NCBI RefSeq assembly: GCF_000719285.1
Contig: NZ_JOFS01000008.1
Coordinates: 321,292-385,291, forward strand
Length of the DNA stretch: 64,000 nt
Direction of reading: 5' to 3'
Origin: Streptomyces bicolor
GTDB lineage: Bacteria > Actinomycetota > Actinomycetes > Streptomycetales > Streptomycetaceae
This document shows, piece after piece, positions 38,071 to 48,218 of the stretch (its first letter is position 1; every line of letters begins with the position of its first letter). The position numbers and the translations under genes were made by a program. The notes under the pieces are model-generated. The model made no database searches. It was not told the DNA's origin and saw nothing but the letters and a program-made list of their open reading frames with translations.

Positions 38071-40146
38071 ATGAGCACGCAGACACCGGACAGCTTCGAA
38101 TGGACCGAACTCGACCGGCGTGCCGTCGACACCGCGCGCCTCTTGGCCGCGGATGCCGTACAGCGAGTCGGCAACGGCCACCCGGGCACCGCGATGAGCC
38201 TCGCCCCGGCCGCGTACACGATCTTTCAGAAGGTGATGCGCCACGATCCCGCCGACCCTGAGTGGACCGGTCGGGATCGTTTCGTCCTCTCCCCCGGCCA
38301 CACCTCGCTGACCCTCTACACCCAGCTCTTCCTCGCCGGGTACGAGCTGGAGCTCGGCGACCTGAAGGCGTTCCGGAACCACGGCTCGAAGACGCCGGGC
38401 CACCCCGAGTACGGCCACACCGCCGGCGTCGAGACCACCACCGGCCCGCTGGGCCAGGGGGTCGCCAACGCGGTCGGCATGGCGATGGCCGCCCGCTACG
38501 AGCGCGGCCTGTTCGACCCGGACGCCCCGCAGGGCGAGTCCCCGTTCGACCACACCATCTGGGCGATCGTCTCCGACGGCGACCTTCAGGAGGGCGTCTC
38601 CGCCGAGGCCTCCTCGCTCGCCGGCCACCAGAAGCTCGGCAACCTGGTCTTCCTGTACGACGACAACCACATCTCGATCGAGGGCGACACGGCGACGGCG
38701 TTCTCCGAGGACGTGCTGAAGCGGTACGAGGCGTACGGCTGGCACGTGCAGCGGATCGAGCCCGCGCTGGGCGGCGACATCGACGTCGCCGCGCTGTACG
38801 GGGCGCTCAGGGCGGCGCAGGCCGAGACCGAGCGTCCCTCGATCATCGCGATGCGCACGATCATCGCCTGGCCCGCCCCGAACGCGCAGAACACCGAGGC
38901 CTCGCACGGCTCCGCACTCGGCGCGGAGGAGATCGCCGCCACCAAGCGCATCCTCGGCTTCGACCCCGAGCAGTCCTTCGAGGTCGCCGACGAGGTCCTC
39001 GCCCACACCCGCCGGGCCCTCGACCGGGGCGCCGAGGCGCACGCCGCCTGGGACAAGCAGCTCGGCACGTGGCGGGCCGCCAACGCCGAACGCGCCGCGT
39101 TGTTCGACCGGATCGTCGCCGGCCAGCTGCCCGAGGGCTGGCAGGACGCGCTCCCGGTCTTCGAGGAGGGCAAGTCGGTCGCCACCCGCGCCGCCTCCGG
39201 CAAGGTGCTCCAGGCACTGGGCGCCGCCATCCCCGAGCTGTGGGGCGGTTCCGCCGACCTCGCCGGGTCGAACAACACCACCATCGACAAGACGAGTTCG
39301 TTCCTTCCCGAGGGCAACCCGCTGCCGGAGGCCGACCCGTACGGCCGTACCGTCCACTTCGGCATCCGTGAGTTCTCGATGGCCGCGGAGATGAACGGCA
39401 TCGCCCTGCATGGCAACACCCGCATCTACGGCGGAACGTTCCTGGTGTTCTCCGACTACATGCGCAACGCCGTACGCATGTCCGCCCTGATGCAGCTGCC
39501 GGTGACGTACGTCTGGACGCACGACTCCATCGGCCTCGGCGAGGACGGCCCGACCCACCAGCCGGTCGAGCACCTGGCCTCGCTGCGCGCCATCCCGGGC
39601 CTGAACATCGTCCGCCCCGCCGACGCCAACGAGACCGCCATCGCCTGGGCCGAGATCCTCCGCCGGCACGCCACCGGCCCGGCCCCGCACGGCCTGGCGC
39701 TCACCCGTCAGGGCGTCCCGACGTACGCGCCCAACTCCGATGCGGCCAAGGGGGGTTACGTCCTGCGGGAGTCCTCGACCGAGACTCCCGAGGTCGTCAT
39801 CGTCGCCACCGGGTCCGAGGTCCAGCTCGCCGTCGCCGCGCGGGAGGTGTTGGAGGCCGAGGGGATCGGTACCCGTGTCGTCTCGATGCCGTCCGTGGAG
39901 TGGTTCGAGGAGCAGCCGCGCGAGTACCGGGAGAGCGTCCTGCCGCCCGCCGTGAAGGCGCGGGTCGCCGTCGAGGCCGGGATCGGGCTCACCTGGTACC
40001 GGTTCGTGGGCGACGCCGGGCGCATCGTCTCGCTGGAGCACTTCGGCGCCTCCGCCGACGCCAAGACCCTGTTCGCCGAGTACGGCTTCACCCCCGAGAA
40101 CGTCGTGGCCGCCGCGCGGGAATCCCTCACCGCCGCCCGCGGTTGA
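38071..40146 (+). CDS. tkt: Transketolase
   Basis: Thiamine-diphosphate transketolase of 691 residues, moving two-carbon units between sugar phosphates in the non-oxidative pentose-phosphate pathway. Family motifs: [16 protein letters not shown], the ThDP motif from [13 protein letters not shown] to [12 protein letters not shown], and [20 protein letters not shown] in the pyrimidine domain. The start ATG 38071 is chosen over TTG 38065. It heads the operon tkt-tal-zwf-opcA-pgi-gnd, an order known from S. coelicolor. A 19-bp gap leads to tal. Confidence 0.97.
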   Translation: MSTQTPDSFEWTELDRRAVDTARLLAADAVQRVGNGHPGTAMSLAPAAYTIFQKVMRHDPADPEWTGRDRFVLSPGHTSLTLYTQLFLAGYELELGDLKAFRNHGSKTPGHPEYGHTAGVETTTGPLGQGVANAVGMAMAARYERGLFDPDAPQGESPFDHTIWAIVSDGDLQEGVSAEASSLAGHQKLGNLVFLYDDNHISIEGDTATAFSEDVLKRYEAYGWHVQRIEPALGGDIDVAALYGALRAAQAETERPSIIAMRTIIAWPAPNAQNTEASHGSALGAEEIAATKRILGFDPEQSFEVADEVLAHTRRALDRGAEAHAAWDKQLGTWRAANAERAALFDRIVAGQLPEGWQDALPVFEEGKSVATRAASGKVLQALGAAIPELWGGSADLAGSNNTTIDKTSSFLPEGNPLPEADPYGRTVHFGIREFSMAAEMNGIALHGNTRIYGGTFLVFSDYMRNAVRMSALMQLPVTYVWTHDSIGLGEDGPTHQPVEHLASLRAIPGLNIVRPADANETAIAWAEILRRHATGPAPHGLALTRQGVPTYAPNSDAAKGGYVLRESSTETPEVVIVATGSEVQLAVAAREVLEAEGIGTRVVSMPSVEWFEEQPREYRESVLPPAVKARVAVEAGIGLTWYRFVGDAGRIVSLEHFGASADAKTLFAEYGFTPENVVAAARESLTAARG

Positions 40147-40165
40147 TCCGATCGCCAGAAGGAAG

Positions 40166-41314
40166 ATGAGCACAGTGACCACCGAAGCAACCGCGACCGC
40201 GGGCACCCTCAAGCGCCTCTCCGACGAAGGCGTCTCGATCTGGCTGGACGACCTCTCGCGCAAGCGGATCGCGTCCGGCAACCTCGCCGAGCTGATCGCG
40301 CACAGGAACGTCGTCGGCGTCACCACCAACCCGTCCATCTTCCAGGCCGCCATCGGCTCCGGCGAGGGCTACGAGGAGCAGCTCGCCGACCTCGCGGCGC
40401 GGGGCGTCACGGTGGACGAGGCCGTGCGCATGATGACCACCGCCGACGTCCGCGCCGCCGCCGACCTCCTGCGGCCCGTGTACGAGGCCACCGGCGGCCG
40501 GGACGGCCGGGTCTCCATCGAAGTCGACCCGCGTCTGGCGCACCACACGGCGGCCACGATCGCCGAGGCCAAGCAGCTCGCCTGGCTGGTCGACCGGCCC
40601 AACGTGATGATCAAGATCCCGGCGACCAGGGCGGGCCTCCCGGCGATCACCGAGGTCATCGGCCTCGGCATCAGCGTCAACGTCACGCTGATCTTCTCCC
40701 TGGAGCGCTACCTCGCGGTCATGGACGCCTACCTGGCCGGCCTGGAGAAGGCGGCCGCGAACGGCGTGGACCTGTCCGGCATCCACTCCGTGGCCTCCTT
40801 CTTCGTCTCCCGCGTCGACACCGAGATCGACAAGCGGCTGACGGCGATCGGCACGGACGAGGCCCTCGCGCTCAAGGGGAAGGCGGCCCTCGCCAACGCG
40901 CGCCTCGCCTACGAGGCGTACGAGGAGGTCTTCGGCGGTGACCGCTGGACCGCTCTCGCCGGCGCCAGGGCCAACAAGCAGCGCCCGCTGTGGGCCTCGA
41001 CGGGGGTGAAGGACCCGGCGTACAAGGACACCCTGTACGTCGACGAACTGGTCGCCCCCGGCACCGTCAACACGATGCCCGAGGCCACCTTGAACGCCAC
41101 CGCCGACCACGGCGAGATCACCGGCGACACGGTCACCGGCGGCTACGCGCAGGCCCGCGCCGACCTGGCCGCCGTGGAGTCGCTGGGTATCTCGTACGAC
41201 GAGGTCGTCACCCGGTTGGAGGACGAGGGCGTCGCCAAGTTCGAGGTGGCGTGGCAGGACCTGTTGAACGCCGTGAAGAAGTCGCTCAGCAGCAAGGGAG
41301 CTGACGCAGCATGA
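40166..41314 (+). CDS. tal: Transaldolase
   Basis: Transaldolase of 382 residues, the long actinobacterial form. It transfers a dihydroxyacetone unit through a Schiff base. The N-terminal signature is [15 protein letters not shown], and the Schiff-base Lys lies in [18 protein letters not shown]. Other family segments are [13 protein letters not shown] and [17 protein letters not shown] 40166 follows AGAAGGAAG. The stop overlaps zwf by ATGA, so expression is coupled. Confidence 0.97.
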   Translation: MSTVTTEATATAGTLKRLSDEGVSIWLDDLSRKRIASGNLAELIAHRNVVGVTTNPSIFQAAIGSGEGYEEQLADLAARGVTVDEAVRMMTTADVRAAADLLRPVYEATGGRDGRVSIEVDPRLAHHTAATIAEAKQLAWLVDRPNVMIKIPATRAGLPAITEVIGLGISVNVTLIFSLERYLAVMDAYLAGLEKAAANGVDLSGIHSVASFFVSRVDTEIDKRLTAIGTDEALALKGKAALANARLAYEAYEEVFGGDRWTALAGARANKQRPLWASTGVKDPAYKDTLYVDELVAPGTVNTMPEATLNATADHGEITGDTVTGGYAQARADLAAVESLGISYDEVVTRLEDEGVAKFEVAWQDLLNAVKKSLSSKGADAA

Positions 41315-42852
41315 CCTCCGACTGGGACCACGACTGGGACAACCCCCTGCGCGACCCCCGCGACCGCCGCCTCCCCCGTATCGCGGGCCCGTCCGGGCTC
41401 GTCATCTTCGGTGTCACCGGCGACCTGTCCCGGAAGAAGCTGATGCCGGCCGTGTACGACCTCGCCAACCGCGGGATGCTGCCGCCGGGCTTCTCGCTCG
41501 TCGGGTTCGCCCGCCGGGACTGGGAGGACGAGGACTTCGCGCAGATCGTGCACGACTCGGTGCGCGAGCACGCCCGCACCGAGTTCCGCGAGGAGGTCTG
41601 GCAGCAGCTCTCCGACGGCATGCGGTTCATCCCGGGCGACTTCGACGACGACACGGCGTTCGACAAGCTGCGCCGGACGGTCGACGAGCTGGACGCGGCG
41701 CGCGGCACGAGCGGAAACTACGCCTTCTATCTCTCCGTACCGCCGAAGTTCTTCCCGAAGGTCGTCCAGCAGCTGAAGAAGCACGGCCTGGCGGACGCCC
41801 CCGAGGGGTCGTGGCGGCGCGCGGTCATCGAAAAGCCCTTCGGCAGCGACCTCGCGAGCGCCCGTGAGCTGAACGCGATCGTGCACGACGTGTTCGACCC
41901 GGAGCAGGTCTTCCGCATCGACCACTACCTGGGCAAGGAGACCGTCCAGAACATCCTGGCGCTGCGCTTCGCGAACCAGATGTTCGAGCCGATCTGGAAC
42001 CGGTCGTACGTCGACCACATCCAGATCACGATGGCCGAGGACATCGGCATCGGCGGCCGGGCGGGCTACTACGACGGCATCGGCTCGGCCCGTGACGTCA
42101 TCCAGAACCACCTGCTCCAGCTGATGGCGCTCACCGCGATGGAGGAGCCGGCCGCCTTCGACGCGGCGTCGCTGCTCACCGAGAAGCTGAAGGTGCTCAA
42201 GGCGGTGAAGCTGCCGGAGAACCTGGGCGAGCACACCGTGCGCGGGCAGTACGCGGGCGGCTGGCAGGGCGGTGAGCAGGTACTGGGGTATCTGCAGGAA
42301 GACGGCATCGACCCGAAGTCGAAGACCGACACGTACGCCGCCATCAAGCTGAACATCGACAACCGGCGCTGGGCGGGCGTGCCGTTCTACCTGCGCACCG
42401 GCAAGCGGCTCGGGCGGCGGGTCACGGAGATCGCCGTCGTCTTCCAGCGGGCGCCGCACTCCCCGTTCGACTCCACCGCCACCGAGGAGCTCGGCCAGAA
42501 CGCCATCGTCATCCGGGTCCAGCCGGACGAGGGTGTGACGGTGCGGTTCGGCTCCAAGGTGCCGGGCACCTCGATGGAGATCCGGGACGTGACGATGGAC
42601 TTCGCGTACGGCGAGTCCTTCACGGAGTCCTCGCCCGAGGCGTACGAGCGGCTCATCCTGGATGTCCTCCTCGGGGACGCCAATTTGTTCCCCCGTCACC
42701 AGGAAGTGGAAGAGTCCTGGAGGATCCTCGACCCGATCGAGGAGTACTGGGACAGGCACGGCAAGCCGGCGCGGTACGCGTCCGGGAGCTGGGGACCCGA
42801 GGAAGCCGACGAGATGCTCGCACGAGACGGACGGAGCTGGCGCAGGCCATGA
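41311..42852 (+). CDS. zwf: Glucose-6-phosphate 1-dehydrogenase
   Basis: First enzyme of the oxidative pentose-phosphate branch, 513 residues, oxidising glucose-6-phosphate with NADP+ (or NAD+). The N-terminal nucleotide fold is [17 protein letters not shown], the active-site signature [13 protein letters not shown] (with the catalytic His), and the substrate Lys lies in [13 protein letters not shown]. The ATGA overlaps at both ends (41311-41314 with tal, 42849-42852 with opcA) show strong coupling. OpcA, encoded next, is the known assembly factor of this enzyme in actinobacteria and cyanobacteria. Confidence 0.97.
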   Translation: MTSDWDHDWDNPLRDPRDRRLPRIAGPSGLVIFGVTGDLSRKKLMPAVYDLANRGMLPPGFSLVGFARRDWEDEDFAQIVHDSVREHARTEFREEVWQQLSDGMRFIPGDFDDDTAFDKLRRTVDELDAARGTSGNYAFYLSVPPKFFPKVVQQLKKHGLADAPEGSWRRAVIEKPFGSDLASARELNAIVHDVFDPEQVFRIDHYLGKETVQNILALRFANQMFEPIWNRSYVDHIQITMAEDIGIGGRAGYYDGIGSARDVIQNHLLQLMALTAMEEPAAFDAASLLTEKLKVLKAVKLPENLGEHTVRGQYAGGWQGGEQVLGYLQEDGIDPKSKTDTYAAIKLNIDNRRWAGVPFYLRTGKRLGRRVTEIAVVFQRAPHSPFDSTATEELGQNAIVIRVQPDEGVTVRFGSKVPGTSMEIRDVTMDFAYGESFTESSPEAYERLILDVLLGDANLFPRHQEVEESWRILDPIEEYWDRHGKPARYASGSWGPEEADEMLARDGRSWRRP

Positions 42853-43784
42853 AGATCGACCTGACCGACACCACGGCAAGCAAGATCAACAAGGCGCTGG
42901 TGCAGGGCCGCCGCGCGATCGGCACACCGGCCGTGGGCATGGTCCTGACGATGGTCATCGTCACGGACGAGGAGAACGCGTACGACTCGATCAAGGCGGC
43001 GGAGGAGGCCTCGCACGAGCACCCCGCGCGCACCCTGGTCGTCATCAAGCGGCACGCCCGCACCCCGCGCGACCGCACCCGCTCCCATCTCGACGCCGAG
43101 GTCCGGGTGGGCGCCGACGCCGGCACCGGCGAGACGGTCGTGCTGCGCATGTACGGCGAGGTGTCCGAGCACGCCGACTCGGTGGTGCTGCCGCTGCTGC
43201 TGCCGGACGCCCCGGTCGTGGTGTGGTGGCCGGTGGACGCGCCCGAGAACCCCTCGAAGGACCCGCTGGGCGCGCTCGCCCAGCGCCGGATCACCGACCT
43301 GTACACCACCGAGACGCCGCTGTCGGACCTGGAGATGCGCGCCCGCTCCTACGCGCCCGGCGACACCGACCTCGCCTGGACCCGGCTCACCCCCTGGCGT
43401 TCCATGCTCGCGGCGGCCCTGGACCAGGCCCGGGTGCCGATCGTCTCGGCGGCCGTGGAGGCCGAGGCCGACAACCCGGCCGCCGAGCTGCTGGCCCGCT
43501 GGCTGGAGGCCCGCCTCCATGTCACCGCCGAGCGCGTCGTCACCGCCGGACCGGTCGTCACGGGCGTGCGCCTGGGCACCGAGAACGGCGAGATCGTCAT
43601 CGACCGCCCCGAGGGCCCGCTGGCCACGCTGCACCTGCCGGGCCAGCCGTCGCGCACCCTCGCGCTGAAGGTCCGCACCACCTCCGAACTCATCGCCGAG
43701 GAGCTCAGGCGCCTCGACGCGGACGAGATGTACGCCGTCGCCCTGCGGGGCGAGAGCACCAAGGAGACGCCCTCCCATGACTGA
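42849..43784 (+). CDS. opcA: Glucose-6-phosphate dehydrogenase assembly protein OpcA
   Basis: OpcA homologue of 311 residues that promotes assembly and activity of G6PDH. It has no catalytic motif. Recognisable features are the N-terminal [17 protein letters not shown], the [14 protein letters not shown] segment and a C-terminal [15 protein letters not shown] helix. Position directly after zwf, with an ATGA overlap, supports the name. It overlaps pgi by 8 bp. Confidence 0.93.
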   Translation: MKIDLTDTTASKINKALVQGRRAIGTPAVGMVLTMVIVTDEENAYDSIKAAEEASHEHPARTLVVIKRHARTPRDRTRSHLDAEVRVGADAGTGETVVLRMYGEVSEHADSVVLPLLLPDAPVVVWWPVDAPENPSKDPLGALAQRRITDLYTTETPLSDLEMRARSYAPGDTDLAWTRLTPWRSMLAAALDQARVPIVSAAVEAEADNPAAELLARWLEARLHVTAERVVTAGPVVTGVRLGTENGEIVIDRPEGPLATLHLPGQPSRTLALKVRTTSELIAEELRRLDADEMYAVALRGESTKETPSHD

Positions 43785-45429
43785 GACTCCCGTGCTCACC
43801 CAGCGCCCCGAATGGGCGGCCCTGGCGGACCACCGCGCGGACGTGCTGCAGCGCCCGCGGCTGCGGGAGCTGTTCGCCGCCGATCCCTCCCGCGCCGAGC
43901 GGTACGTCGTGCGGGTCGGCGATCTGCGCATCGACTACTCCAAGCACCTGATCAACGACGAGACCCTCGCCCTGCTGCGGGAACTGGCCACCGCCACCGA
44001 TGTGTTCGGGCTGCGCGACGCCATGTTCCGCGGCGAGAGGATCAACGTCACCGAGGACCGGGCGGTGCTGCACACCGCGCTGCGGGCGCCGAGGGACGCG
44101 GTGGTCGAGGTGGACGGCGAGAACGTCGTGCCCAAGGTGCACGCGGTGCTCGACCAGATGAGCGCGTTCGCCGACCGCGTCCGCTCCGGCGAGTGGACCG
44201 GCCACACGGGCCGCCGTATCCGCAACGTCGTGAACATCGGCATCGGCGGCTCCGACCTCGGTCCCGCCATGGCGTACGAGGCTCTGCGCCCGTTCACGGC
44301 ACGGGAGTTGACGTTCCGGTTCGTCTCCAACGTGGACGGTGCCGACCTGCACGAGGCGGTCCGGGACCTGGATCCGGCGGAGACGCTGTTCATCGTCGCG
44401 TCCAAGACGTTCACCACGATCGAGACGATCACCAACGCCACGTCGGCCCGTTCCTGGCTGCTGGCCGGTCTCGGCGGCGAAGACAAGGCGGTCGCCAAGC
44501 ACTTCGTCGCCCTGTCGACCAACGCCGGCAAGGTCACCGAGTTCGGCATCGACCCGGACAACATGTTCGAGTTCTGGGACTGGGTCGGCGGACGGTACTC
44601 GTACGACTCGGCGATCGGGCTCTCGCTGATGATCGCCATCGGCCCGCAGCGCTTCCGGGAGATGCTCGACGGCTTCCGCATCGTCGACGAGCACTTCAAG
44701 AGCGCGCCCGCCGAGGCCAACGCCCCGCTGACGCTGGGCCTGTTGGGCATCTGGTACGGCAATTTCTTCGGTGCCGAGTCGCATGCGGTGCTGCCGTACT
44801 CGCACTACCTGTCGAAGTTCACGGCGTACCTGCAGCAGCTGGACATGGAGTCCAACGGCAAGTCGGTGGACCGCGAGGGCCGGCGCGTGGGCTGGGAGAC
44901 CGGTCCGGTGGTGTGGGGCACGCCCGGCACCAACGGGCAGCACGCCTACTACCAGTTGATCCACCAGGGCACCCGGCTGATCCCGGCCGACCTGGTCGGC
45001 TTCGCCCGGCCGGTCGCCGAGCTGAGCGACGAACTCAAGGCGCAGCACGACCTGTTGATGGCGAACCTCTTCGCGCAGGGCCAGGCGCTCGCCTTCGGCA
45101 AGACGGCGGACGAGGTGCGCGCGGAGGGCGTGCCCGAGGAGCAGGTGCCGCACCGCACCTTCCTGGGCAACCACCCGACCACCACGATCCTCGCCCCCGA
45201 GCTGACCCCGTCGGTCCTCGGCCAGCTGGTCGCCCTCTACGAACACAAGGTCTTCGTCCAGGGCGCCGTGTGGAACATCGACTCCTTCGACCAGTGGGGC
45301 GTGGAGCTGGGCAAGGTCCTCGCCAAGCGGGTCGAGCCCGCCCTGACCGAGGGCGCCGATGTCCCCGGTCTCGACGCCTCCACCGCCGCCCTCGTGGCCG
45401 CCTACCGTGATCTCAAGGAAGTGAACTGA
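43777..45429 (+). CDS. pgi: Glucose-6-phosphate isomerase
   Basis: Phosphoglucose isomerase of 550 residues, the usual length, interconverting glucose-6-P and fructose-6-P. Signatures: [18 protein letters not shown], the sugar-phosphate site [13 protein letters not shown], the catalytic segment [34 protein letters not shown], and the C-terminal signature [14 protein letters not shown]. It returns fructose-6-P from the non-oxidative branch to the oxidative branch, allowing cyclic operation for NADPH. A single base separates it from gnd. Confidence 0.97.
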   Translation: MTETPVLTQRPEWAALADHRADVLQRPRLRELFAADPSRAERYVVRVGDLRIDYSKHLINDETLALLRELATATDVFGLRDAMFRGERINVTEDRAVLHTALRAPRDAVVEVDGENVVPKVHAVLDQMSAFADRVRSGEWTGHTGRRIRNVVNIGIGGSDLGPAMAYEALRPFTARELTFRFVSNVDGADLHEAVRDLDPAETLFIVASKTFTTIETITNATSARSWLLAGLGGEDKAVAKHFVALSTNAGKVTEFGIDPDNMFEFWDWVGGRYSYDSAIGLSLMIAIGPQRFREMLDGFRIVDEHFKSAPAEANAPLTLGLLGIWYGNFFGAESHAVLPYSHYLSKFTAYLQQLDMESNGKSVDREGRRVGWETGPVVWGTPGTNGQHAYYQLIHQGTRLIPADLVGFARPVAELSDELKAQHDLLMANLFAQGQALAFGKTADEVRAEGVPEEQVPHRTFLGNHPTTTILAPELTPSVLGQLVALYEHKVFVQGAVWNIDSFDQWGVELGKVLAKRVEPALTEGADVPGLDASTAALVAAYRDLKEVN

Positions 45430-45430
45430 C

Positions 45431-46309
45431 ATGAAGCTCGGTCTCATCGGTCTCGGCAAGATGGGCGGCAACATGCGCGAGCGCATCCGCCGCGCCGGCC
45501 ACACCGTCATCGGCTACGACCGCAACCCCGACGTTTCCGACGTCGGGAGCCTCGAAGAGCTGGTCCAGCAGCTCGACGCGCCGCGCACGGTCTGGGTGAT
45601 GGTCCCGGCCGGCACCGCCACCCAGACCGTCATCGACGAGCTCAAGGACCTGCTGTCGCCCGGCGACACGGTCGTCGACGGCGGCAACTCCCGCTGGACC
45701 GACGACGAGAAGCACGCCGCCGAACTCGGCATCAAGGGCATCGGCTTCGTCGACGCGGGCGTCTCCGGCGGCGTGTGGGGCCTGCAGAACGGCTACGCGC
45801 TGATGGTCGGCGGCGACAAGGAGCACGTGGAGCGGCTGCAGCCGATCTTCGAGGCGCTCAAGCCGGAGGGCCCCTACGGCTACGTCCACGCCGGCCGGGT
45901 CGGTGCCGGGCACTTCTCGAAGATGGTCCACAACGGCATCGAGTACGCCATGATGCAGGCCTACGCCGAGGGCTGGGAGCTCCTGGAGAAGGTCAACTCG
46001 GTGGACAACGTCCGTGAGGTGTTCCGCTCCTGGCAGGAGGGCACCGTGATCCGCTCCTGGCTGCTGGACCTCGCGGTGAACGCCCTCGACGAGGACGAGC
46101 ACCTGGAGAAGCTGCGCGGCTATGCGGAGGACTCCGGCGAGGGCCGGTGGACCGTGGAGGCGGCCATCGACAACGCGGTGCCGCTGCCCGCGATCACCGC
46201 TTCGCTCTTCGCCCGGTTCGCGTCCCGCCAGGACGACTCCCCGCAGATGAAGATGATCGCGGCGCTGCGCAACCAGTTCGGCGGGCACGCCGTCGAGTCG
46301 AAGAAGTAG
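45431..46309 (+). CDS. gnd: 6-phosphogluconate dehydrogenase, decarboxylating (short form)
   Basis: Oxidative decarboxylase of 292 residues making ribulose-5-P. This is the short GndA/YqeC type, often NAD-linked, compared with about 470 residues for the long form. The N-terminal LGLIGLGKMGGNM is the cofactor loop, VDGGNSRWTDDEKHA the substrate segment, GVSGGVWGLQNGYALMVGG the conserved Ser-Gly-Gly region, and GRVGAGHFSKMVHNGIEYAMM carries the catalytic Lys. It closes the pentose-phosphate operon. A decayed phosphatase gene follows 6 bp after its stop. Confidence 0.95.
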   Translation: MKLGLIGLGKMGGNMRERIRRAGHTVIGYDRNPDVSDVGSLEELVQQLDAPRTVWVMVPAGTATQTVIDELKDLLSPGDTVVDGGNSRWTDDEKHAAELGIKGIGFVDAGVSGGVWGLQNGYALMVGGDKEHVERLQPIFEALKPEGPYGYVHAGRVGAGHFSKMVHNGIEYAMMQAYAEGWELLEKVNSVDNVREVFRSWQEGTVIRSWLLDLAVNALDEDEHLEKLRGYAEDSGEGRWTVEAAIDNAVPLPAITASLFARFASRQDDSPQMKMIAALRNQFGGHAVESKK

Positions 46310-46315
46310 CCGGCA

Positions 46316-46552
46316 GTGGGGGATCTTCTGCTCGTCCGCAACGGCGAGACGGAGTGAAGCAGGTCGGGACAGCACACCAGCTGGACCGACCTGCCCCTCA
46401 CCCAGGACGGCGAGGAACAGGCCAAGTCCCTCGCCCCGCTCCTGTCCGGCCGGACCTTCTCCCTGGCGCTCACCAGCCCGCTGCGCCGCGCCGTCCGCAC
46501 CGCCGAACTGGCGGGCGTCACCGGGGCCGTACCGGACCCCGACCTGCACTGA
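46316..46552 (+). pseudogene. Dead histidine-phosphatase (phosphoglycerate-mutase-like) gene
   Basis: Reading from GTG 46316 gives GDLLLVRNGETE, then a TGA (46355-46357), then SRSGQHTSWTDLPLTQDGEE and TSPLRRAVRTAELAG in the same frame, ending at TGA 46550-46552. Functional family members have RHGE with the phosphorylated His; here it is Asn, and a Trp codon has become TGA. The frame stops where the second half should begin, at a GC-rich repeat. So there are three lesions: active-site loss, nonsense codon and truncation. It is probably the relic of a gene that once followed gnd. Confidence 0.75.
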
Positions 46553-46655
46553 GGGTCCCCCCTCTGGGGGAGGGAGTACGGCGTGTCGACGGAGCACGGT
46601 CGGCCGGTGATCGCGGTGGGGGCACCTCCCACGCCCTTTAGGCAGTGGGGGAGGA
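46553..46655. repeat. Pair of GC-rich palindromic dispersed repeats
   Basis: Two elements of Streptomyces intergenic-repeat form lie here: GGGTCCCCCCTCTGGGGGAG at about 46553-46572, and a second at about 46617-46655 with arms TGGGGGCACCTCCCACGCC and GCAGTGGGGGAGG. Each can fold into a hairpin. They sit exactly at the truncated end of the phosphatase pseudogene and may also end transcription of the upstream operon. Confidence 0.6.
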
Positions 46656-46713
46656 ACACCAGCGCCTGATCTCCTCGCCTTCCAGTGTCCTTCCTGAGCC
46701 GGTCGGCGGCGAG

Positions 46714-46742
46714 TTGACAGGTTCGGCGGCCGGCGTCAGAGT
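46714..46742 (+). promoter_or_regulatory. Sigma-70-type promoter candidate, possibly leaderless start
   Basis: TTGACA at 46714-46719 is a consensus -35 box, and CAGAGT at 46737-46742 lies 17 bp further on as a -10 candidate. The next gene's ATG is only 8 bp downstream and has no ribosome-binding site, so the transcript would start at or next to the ATG. Confidence 0.4.
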
Positions 46743-46750
46743 CCCGGCTG

Positions 46751-48217
46751 ATGGAGATCAACGATCTGACGCCGGCCGAGCTGCGGGTTTGGCAGGCTTT
46801 TCCCAGGGGCCAGGCAGTGGACTTCCGCACGGCGGAGGACGAGAGCGCGGTCCCGGGCGCCGACTGGGGGGACCAACGGACCGTCCGCGCCTCGGTGTTG
46901 CGGGCTCTGCTGCTCGACGGCCCGGTGGAGAGCGGGGAGGTCGCCGCCCTCAAGGTGGCGGGCGCGCGGATCACCGGCGTGCTGGACCTGCGGTACGCGA
47001 CGGTGGAGAGCGTCGTACGCCTGAGTCACTGCCACTTCGACGAGGTCCTTGATGTCTCCGGCGCCCAGCTGAAGTACCTCAACCTGACCGGGTCCCGCCT
47101 GCCCGGTCTGGCGTCCGCGCGGGTCCGGGTCGACGGCGGACTGCGGCTGACGGAATGCCGGTTCACGGGGCACGTGCGGCTCGGCGGGGCGCAGGTCGCC
47201 GGGGCGCTGTATCTGGAGCGTGCCGAGGTCACCGCGCCCGAGGGAACCGAGCGTCCGGTCCTGCAACTGCACCAGGTGACCGTCGGGGAGGACCTGTGCG
47301 CGTCCCGGCTGCGCACACAGGGCGAGATCCGTCTCAACGGCGCCACCATCAGTGGCTCGCTCCGGCTGGAGGAGGCCGAGCTCCGTCACCCCGGCGGCTT
47401 CGTCCTCAACGCCGAGGCCCTCGAGGTGGGCGCGAACGTCCTCGGCAGGCGGCTGAGCGCACATGGCCGCGTCGACATGCGCGGCGCCCGCATCCCCGGG
47501 CGCCTCGACCTGCTCTACAGCCGGCTGTCCAACCCCGGTGGCACCGCGATGCGCGCGAGCAGCTGTGTCATCGGCGAGGTGTGGCTGCGCAAGGGCCCGC
47601 CGATCGAGGGCATGCTCAACCTGCGCCGCTCGCAGATAGAGCACCTCAACCTGGAGCCGGAGATGCTCCCGGACCACGTCCGCCTCCTTGACCTCACCTA
47701 CACGTCCCTCACCCCCCATGTGCCGCCGGAGCAACGGCTGCCCATGCTGGAGCGGGACGAGGACACCTTCGACCCGCACGGATACGAGCAGTTGACCGCG
47801 TCGTACCGCCGTACCGGCGACGACCACGCCGCCCGTCTGGTCCAGCTCGCCAAGCAGCGCCACCACCGCACCACCCTGCCCTGGTACGGCCGTCTGTGGG
47901 GCCACGTCCAGGACGCCACCGTCGGCTACGGCTTCCGGCCGATGCGCGCGCTCGGCTGGCTGCTGTCCCTGCTCGCCGTCGGCTCGGTCACGTTCGCGGT
48001 GGACGCGCCCCCCGCGCTGAAGGCGGACGAGGCACCGCAGTTCAACGCGGTGTTCTACACGCTCGACCTGCTGCTGCCGGTGATCTCCTTCGGCCAGGAA
48101 CAGGCGTTCGCCCCGGAGGGCGGGCAGCAGGCGCTGGCGTATGTCCTGATCCTCACCGGCTGGATCCTGGCCACGACGGTCATCGCCGGCGTGACCCGGA
48201 CCGTCAGCCGGCAGTAG
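46751..48217 (+). CDS. Pentapeptide-like repeat membrane protein
   Basis: Protein of 488 residues; similar proteins are sometimes labelled oxidoreductase, but no cofactor motif is seen. Residues about 60-330 are a right-handed repeat solenoid with regularly spaced Leu and Gly (VAALKVAGARITGVLDLRYA, LRLTECRFTGHVRLGGAQV). A helical linker with RYxxxGD-type residues (YRRTGDDHAARLVQLAKQR) leads to two or three membrane segments at the C-terminus (MRALGWLLSLLAVGSVTFAV, ALAYVLILTGWILATTVIAG). The likely topology is a cytoplasmic solenoid anchored in the membrane. It is convergent with the 3-dehydroshikimate dehydratase gene, one base away. Function is unknown. Confidence 0.75.
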   Translation: MEINDLTPAELRVWQAFPRGQAVDFRTAEDESAVPGADWGDQRTVRASVLRALLLDGPVESGEVAALKVAGARITGVLDLRYATVESVVRLSHCHFDEVLDVSGAQLKYLNLTGSRLPGLASARVRVDGGLRLTECRFTGHVRLGGAQVAGALYLERAEVTAPEGTERPVLQLHQVTVGEDLCASRLRTQGEIRLNGATISGSLRLEEAELRHPGGFVLNAEALEVGANVLGRRLSAHGRVDMRGARIPGRLDLLYSRLSNPGGTAMRASSCVIGEVWLRKGPPIEGMLNLRRSQIEHLNLEPEMLPDHVRLLDLTYTSLTPHVPPEQRLPMLERDEDTFDPHGYEQLTASYRRTGDDHAARLVQLAKQRHHRTTLPWYGRLWGHVQDATVGYGFRPMRALGWLLSLLAVGSVTFAVDAPPALKADEAPQFNAVFYTLDLLLPVISFGQEQAFAPEGGQQALAYVLILTGWILATTVIAGVTRTVSRQ

Positions 48218-48218
48218 G

